NCBI RefSeq assembly: GCF_001632845.1
Contig: NZ_CP011994.1
Coordinates: 1,178,001-1,242,000, forward strand
Origin: Ectothiorhodospira sp. BSL-9
GTDB taxonomy: Bacteria > Pseudomonadota > Gammaproteobacteria > Ectothiorhodospirales > Ectothiorhodospiraceae
Direction: 5' to 3'
DNA length: 64,000 nt
In this document: positions 60,437 to 64,000 of the stretch, piece by piece
Layout of the letters: each line of letters starts with the position of its first letter
How positions within the stretch are numbered: the first letter of the stretch is position 1
Notes under the pieces: generated by a model
Told to the model about the DNA's origin: nothing
Seen by the model: the letters and a program-made list of their open reading frames with translations, nothing else
Databases searched by the model: none
Position numbers and translations under genes: made by a program

Positions 60437-62269
60437 ATGTGCGGAATCATCGGCGCCATCGCCCAACGTGATGTCCAACCCATCCTCATCGAAGGCCTCA
60501 GGCGCCTGGAATACCGAGGCTACGACTCGGCGGGCATGGTCGTCATGGACCCTCAGCGACGCCTGCAGCGGGAACGCTCCGTAGGCAAGGTGGAGGCCCT
60601 GGCGCAGCGGGTGGCCGGTAGCGGCCTGAGCGGCACCCTGGGCATTGCCCACACCCGCTGGGCCACCCATGGGGGCCCCACGGAGCGCAACGCCCATCCT
60701 CATCTGAGCGGCGAACGCATCGCCGTGGTCCACAACGGCATCATCGAGAACTACCAGGCCCTGCGGGACGAGCTCAAGGCTCGGGGCTTCGAATTCACCT
60801 CTGATACCGACACCGAGGTCATCGCCCACCAGATCATGGACTACTGCCAGCAGGGCTTTGATCTGCTGGAGGCGGTGCGCCGGTCCACCGAGCACTTCAG
60901 CGGCGCCTATGCCCTGGGTGTGATCAGCCGCGATGAGCCGGATCGGCTGATCGCCGTGCGCGAGGGCAGCCCGCTGATCATCGGTCTGGGCATTGGCGAA
61001 CATTTCATCGCCTCCGACATCCAGGCGATGCTGCCGGTCACGCAACGCTTCGTGTACCTGGAGAATGGCGACATCGCAGAACTGCGACGGGACGCCTATC
61101 GGGTGATGGACCCACAGGGCCAGGCCGCCGAACGCCCGGTGACCGAGAGTTCCCTCACCGCAGGTGCCGCCGATCGTGGGCGCTTTCGCCATTTCATGCT
61201 CAAGGAAATCCACGAGCAGCCCCGCGCCGTGGCCGAAACCCTGGAGGGACGGCTGGCGCCCGACGGGGTGCTGGAGGGGATCATGGGGCCGGGCTCCGAA
61301 CAGATCCTGGCCCGAGCGAAATCGGTGCAGATCCTGGCCTGCGGTACCAGCTACCATGCGGGACTGGTGGCCGGTTACTGGATCGAAGGCCTGCTGGGCC
61401 TCCCCTGCCGGGTGGAGGTGGCCAGTGAATTCCGCTACCGGCGCCATGCGGTGCTCCCCGACTGCCTGCTGGTGACCATCTCCCAGTCCGGCGAGACCGC
61501 CGATTCCCTGGCGGCCTTGCGTCAGTCCCGGGAGGATGACTATCTGGGCTCGCTGGCCATCTGCAACGTGCCGGAAAGCTCACTGGTGCGCGAATCCGAC
61601 ATGGTGCTCATGACCCATGCCGGCCCCGAGATCGGCGTGGCCTCCACCAAGGCCTTCACCACACAGTTGGTGGCCCTGTTCCTGCTCGTGCTCTCCCTGG
61701 GCCGCCACCATGGCCTGGCGCCCGCCCGGGCCCAGGCCTTCGTGGAGCAGCTGCGCGCCCTGCCCGCCGCCCTGGAAAAGGTGCTGGCCCTGGATACGCC
61801 CATCGAGCGCCTGGCCATGGGCCTGGCCGACAAGCACCATGCCCTGTTCCTGGGTCGGGGCTGCCACTACCCCATCGCCCTGGAAGGCGCCCTCAAGCTC
61901 AAGGAGATCTCCTACATCCACGCCGAGGCCTACCCCGCCGGCGAACTCAAGCACGGCCCCCTGGCCCTGGTGGACGCCGACATGCCCGTGGTGGTGGTGG
62001 CCCCCAACAACCACCTGCTGGAAAAGCTCAAATCCAACCTGGAAGAGGTGCGGGCCCGTGGCGGACATCTGATGGTCTTTACCGACGACGTGGCCGCCCT
62101 GGGCAGTGACGGCGCCATCCAGAGCCTGGCGGTTCCCCCCGTGGATGACTGGCTCTCCGCCATCATCCACACGGTGCCCCTGCAGCTGCTCGCCTACCAC
62201 ACCGCCGTACTCAAGGGCACCGATGTGGACCAGCCCCGCAACCTGGCCAAGTCGGTGACGGTGGAGTAG
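60437..62269 (+). CDS. glmS: Glutamine-fructose-6-phosphate aminotransferase (isomerizing)
   Basis: 610 residues. The N-terminal glutaminase has Cys2 (MCGIIGAIAQ) and HTRWATHGG; two SIS domains hold CGTSYHAG and SQSGETADSL; the end is PRNLAKSVTVE as in all GlmS. It makes glucosamine 6-phosphate. The 30 bases before ATG 60437 are AT-rich with AAAGGA as ribosome site. I see no glmS ribozyme, as expected outside Firmicutes. Confidence 0.98.
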   Translation: MCGIIGAIAQRDVQPILIEGLRRLEYRGYDSAGMVVMDPQRRLQRERSVGKVEALAQRVAGSGLSGTLGIAHTRWATHGGPTERNAHPHLSGERIAVVHNGIIENYQALRDELKARGFEFTSDTDTEVIAHQIMDYCQQGFDLLEAVRRSTEHFSGAYALGVISRDEPDRLIAVREGSPLIIGLGIGEHFIASDIQAMLPVTQRFVYLENGDIAELRRDAYRVMDPQGQAAERPVTESSLTAGAADRGRFRHFMLKEIHEQPRAVAETLEGRLAPDGVLEGIMGPGSEQILARAKSVQILACGTSYHAGLVAGYWIEGLLGLPCRVEVASEFRYRRHAVLPDCLLVTISQSGETADSLAALRQSREDDYLGSLAICNVPESSLVRESDMVLMTHAGPEIGVASTKAFTTQLVALFLLVLSLGRHHGLAPARAQAFVEQLRALPAALEKVLALDTPIERLAMGLADKHHALFLGRGCHYPIALEGALKLKEISYIHAEAYPAGELKHGPLALVDADMPVVVVAPNNHLLEKLKSNLEEVRARGGHLMVFTDDVAALGSDGAIQSLAVPPVDDWLSAIIHTVPLQLLAYHTAVLKGTDVDQPRNLAKSVTVE

Positions 62270-62349
62270 GGGAGCGGCGGATCCGGGGCGTCTTGCGCTC
62301 ACGGTCCAGTGGGGCTTTATCGAGGGCCATGCGCGGACTAAGCAAGGCA

Positions 62350-62387
62350 CCGGTGGCCGGCAATTCATGACGCCGACCGGCCACCGG
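62350..62387. terminator. Bidirectional hairpin between convergent glmS and the SOR-like gene
   Basis: CCGGTGGCCGG (62350-62360) and CCGGCCACCGG (62377-62387) form a perfect 11-bp stem. No T-run on either side; terminator role is by position. Confidence 0.5.
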
Positions 62388-62395
62388 GGGGCGGC

Positions 62396-62845
62396 TCAGG
62401 CCGCGTGCTGCGCCTTTGCCTCCTGGGCGACCCGGGCCTCTTCCGGGGTGTAAGCCGCGCCCGACCACAGCACCTCGTAGGCGATCTCCTCGTTGCCGTT
62501 CTCGCACAGGTCCAGCACTTCCTGGAACAGGGGCTGGAACGTCTCGCTGCGATGGGAGCGCTCATGGTCCTCGAAGGTGTTCCAGAAGGTGATGATCAGC
62601 GCCTCCTTGCCCTTGAGCGGGCTCTCCACCGCCTGGCCCACCGTGGATCCTTCATTGGAAACATTGCCGCTGTTCAGGGCCACGAACCCACCTACGAAAC
62701 CAGTCTCCGAATGATAGGTCTTCACGTTTTCACAGAGCACCGCAACCCGCTCCTCCAGATCGTCCACGGTGTACTGCGGCTTGAGGATCACCCGGTTGAC
62801 CGTGACCACGCCATCCATCGGAAAGTTGGGAATCAGACCACTCAT
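62396..62845 (-). CDS. Half-length protein resembling sulfur oxygenase reductase (non-heme iron, ferredoxin-like fold)
   Basis: 149 residues, soluble. The segment IITFWNTFEDHERSHR...LF recalls archaeal sulfur oxygenase reductase (YTFWKDWKDHEEMHR...LF, from memory), including the H-x3-H iron ligands (His94, His98). Glu120 in EIAYEV fits the third ligand (EPIYEI). Cys38 before TGFVGGF matches the SOR cysteine before HPGFVGF. SOR has about 310 residues and two such units, so this is one unit. It may be an iron-dependent sulfur enzyme or a general antibiotic-monooxygenase-like dimer. A very strong GGAGGAGG site and a consensus promoter imply high expression. A two-codon frame ATG CGA TGA overlaps the start. 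Confidence 0.6.
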   Translation of the reverse strand: MSGLIPNFPMDGVVTVNRVILKPQYTVDDLEERVAVLCENVKTYHSETGFVGGFVALNSGNVSNEGSTVGQAVESPLKGKEALIITFWNTFEDHERSHRSETFQPLFQEVLDLCENGNEEIAYEVLWSGAAYTPEEARVAQEAKAQHAA

Positions 62846-62901
62846 CGCATGCCTCCTCCAAAACAGGAATCGAGCTGACCCGTAGTGCATCAGCAGATCC
62901 T

Positions 62902-62929
62902 AATGTAGAAGACTGAGCGTGATTGTCAA
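62902..62929 (-). promoter_or_regulatory. Sigma-70 promoter of the SOR-like gene
   Basis: On the minus strand TTGACA (62929-62924), a 16-base spacer and TACATT (62907-62902). The leader to ATG 62845 is about 50 nt. Confidence 0.75.
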
Positions 62930-62963
62930 GTATTGCCCTTCCCAAGGCAGGGATGCCGCTCCC

Positions 62964-63518
62964 CTAATCAGACCGACACAGCGGCCCCTCCACCTCACGA
63001 CGCTTGTCGGCCCCCGCCAGCAATTCGATCAGGGTCAGGGCGAACTCCATGGCCGTTCCCGGCCCTTGCGAGGTGGCGATGTTGCCATCCACAACCACCG
63101 ATTGTTCCTTGAATCGGGTGTCGGGCAGGTCCAGGGTCTTCACCACAGAGGGGTGACCCGTGGCGTTGCGGCCCTTGAGCAGGCCGGCATTGCCGAGCAC
63201 CTTCGGCGCAGCGCAGATGGCGCCCACGAGGCGGCCTTCATCGTGCAGACGGTGCAGGAGAGCATGGATGCGGGGATCGGCATCCAGGCGGTTGGCGCCT
63301 GGCAGACCGCCGGGCAGTACCATCAGATCGAAGGGATCATCCAGAACCTCGTCCAGGAGCACATCGGGTTTGAGGATCACGCCCCGGGAGCAGGTCACCG
63401 TGCCCGGTTCCAGTCCGGCGACCACCACCTGGAAGTCGGCGCGGCGCAGCAGGTCGATCAGGGTGACGGCTTCGAGTTCTTCGCTTCCATGGGTGATGGG
63501 GATAAGGACGCGTGCCAT
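62964..63518 (-). CDS. DJ-1/PfpI family protein (YajL-like)
   Basis: 184 residues. The nucleophile elbow is GAICAAPKVL with the reactive Cys, and the Glu near the N terminus lies in HGSEELEAV. DFQVVVAGLEPGTVTCSRG resembles YajL and human DJ-1. Members protect against oxidative and carbonyl stress; the precise activity is debated. AGGAGGTGA lies just upstream of ATG 63518. The gene starts 61 bases before the end of the upstream deacetylase gene in another frame, so they are coupled. Confidence 0.9.
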   Translation of the reverse strand: MARVLIPITHGSEELEAVTLIDLLRRADFQVVVAGLEPGTVTCSRGVILKPDVLLDEVLDDPFDLMVLPGGLPGANRLDADPRIHALLHRLHDEGRLVGAICAAPKVLGNAGLLKGRNATGHPSVVKTLDLPDTRFKEQSVVVDGNIATSQGPGTAMEFALTLIELLAGADKRREVEGPLCRSD

Positions 63519-64000
63519 TGTTTCACCTCCTGCTTGCTTATGAGGTAATCGCTGACGGTGACCAGGCGGATACCCTGAGCCTTCAGCTCAGGCAGCATCG
63601 CCTCCAGCACCTCCAGCGTTGCCGGGTAGGGGTGCCCAATGCCCAGCGCGTGGCCGCGCATGCGTGCCATCTGAGCAAGCAGTTTCACCTGATTGCGCAC
63701 GAAATCGGCGTCGTGGGGCTGGGCGTCCAGGAAGACATCCCGCTGTGTGCTGGGCAGGCCTGCCCAGGTGGAGACATGGCGCACCAGGGTCTGGGCATGG
63801 GTGCGGCTGTCCACGAAATAGAGCGCTGGATCGGTGTCGCTCACCTCGGCCATCACCCAGGCCAGATGGTGGGGCTCTCGGGATATGCGGCTGCCCATGT
63901 GATTGTTCACGCCCCGTGCGTGTGGGACGCTGGCCAGGGCCTTGCGAACCGCGTCTCTGGTCTCGTGTTCGGTCATGTGCCGGAAAATGGCCCCGGGGCC
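63458..64000 (-). CDS. Divergent polysaccharide deacetylase family protein (YibQ-like), C-terminal part
   Basis: The gene starts beyond the window; 180 residues are seen. The fragment begins GAIFRHM and continues GVNNHMGSRISREPHH, typical of the YibQ family (a divergent NodB-like deacetylase), followed by YFVDSRTHAQT, DVFLDAQPHDA and ALGIGHPYPATLEVL. These proteins are periplasmic and often lie near murein hydrolase genes (envC) and ctpA. The last 20 residues overlap the DJ-1 gene. Confidence 0.88.
   Translation of the reverse strand, partial: GPGAIFRHMTEHETRDAVRKALASVPHARGVNNHMGSRISREPHHLAWVMAEVSDTDPALYFVDSRTHAQTLVRHVSTWAGLPSTQRDVFLDAQPHDADFVRNQVKLLAQMARMRGHALGIGHPYPATLEVLEAMLPELKAQGIRLVTVSDYLISKQEVKQWHASLSPSPMEAKNSKPSP

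Overview
The window is GC-rich gammaproteobacterial chromosome. I infer a halophilic purple sulfur bacterium of the Ectothiorhodospiraceae, most likely Ectothiorhodospira or a close relative. Reasons: the polA–engB–cytochrome c4 and mnmG–rsmG–parA–parB–atp orders are gammaproteobacterial; cytochrome c maturation is of the Ccs1/CcsA (System II) type; and several osmolyte systems are present (sucrose synthase, a BCCT betaine/choline carrier, a betaine ABC importer). This is a judgement from gene content; no database was searched.

Layout. 1–7.6 kb: end of uvrD, an orphan TakP-like TRAP binding lipoprotein, DUF2782 and LOG genes, polA, two tandem candidate small RNAs, engB and cytochrome c4. 7.8–14.5 kb: ccs1 and ccsA, an EEP-family hydrolase, a diguanylate cyclase and a PfkB sugar kinase. 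14.6–20.4 kb: a minus-strand operon of a MarR regulator, an M20 carbamoylase, an isochorismatase-fold amidase, an aspartate-carbamoyltransferase-like gene (frameshifted here) and an asparagine-synthase-like amidotransferase. 20.5–22.9 kb: sucrose synthase, divergent from the MarR gene. 23–31 kb: an uncharacterised three-gene cassette (beta-propeller protein, membrane protein, 1458-residue exported protein). 31–39 kb: MFS transporter, coaBC, dut, algC, argB, pyrE, xth. 39–46 kb: a structured leader with a BCCT transporter, a betaine ABC importer and a porin. 46–64 kb: a sugar kinase, mnmG, rsmG, parAB, the complete atpIBEFHAGDC operon, glmU, glmS, a half-length protein resembling sulfur oxygenase reductase, a DJ-1 family protein and the end of a YibQ-like deacetylase.

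Main hypothesis. The 14.6–19.8 kb operon has the enzyme types needed to make and recycle N-alpha-carbamoyl-L-glutamine 1-amide, a compatible solute known from Ectothiorhodospira whose genes I do not know to be described. The carbamoyltransferase keeps the carbamoyl-phosphate and alpha-carboxylate residues of aspartate transcarbamoylase but has lost the two residues that hold the aspartate side chain. An asparagine-synthase-type enzyme could add the 1-amide, and two hydrolases could remove the carbamoyl or amide groups. Sucrose and betaine genes in the same window fit an osmoadaptation neighbourhood.

Other notable signals are the tandem C-rich-loop sRNAs at the Spot 42/ErsA locus, the possible sodium riboswitch before the BCCT gene, the SOR-like iron protein, and three families of dispersed palindromic repeats.
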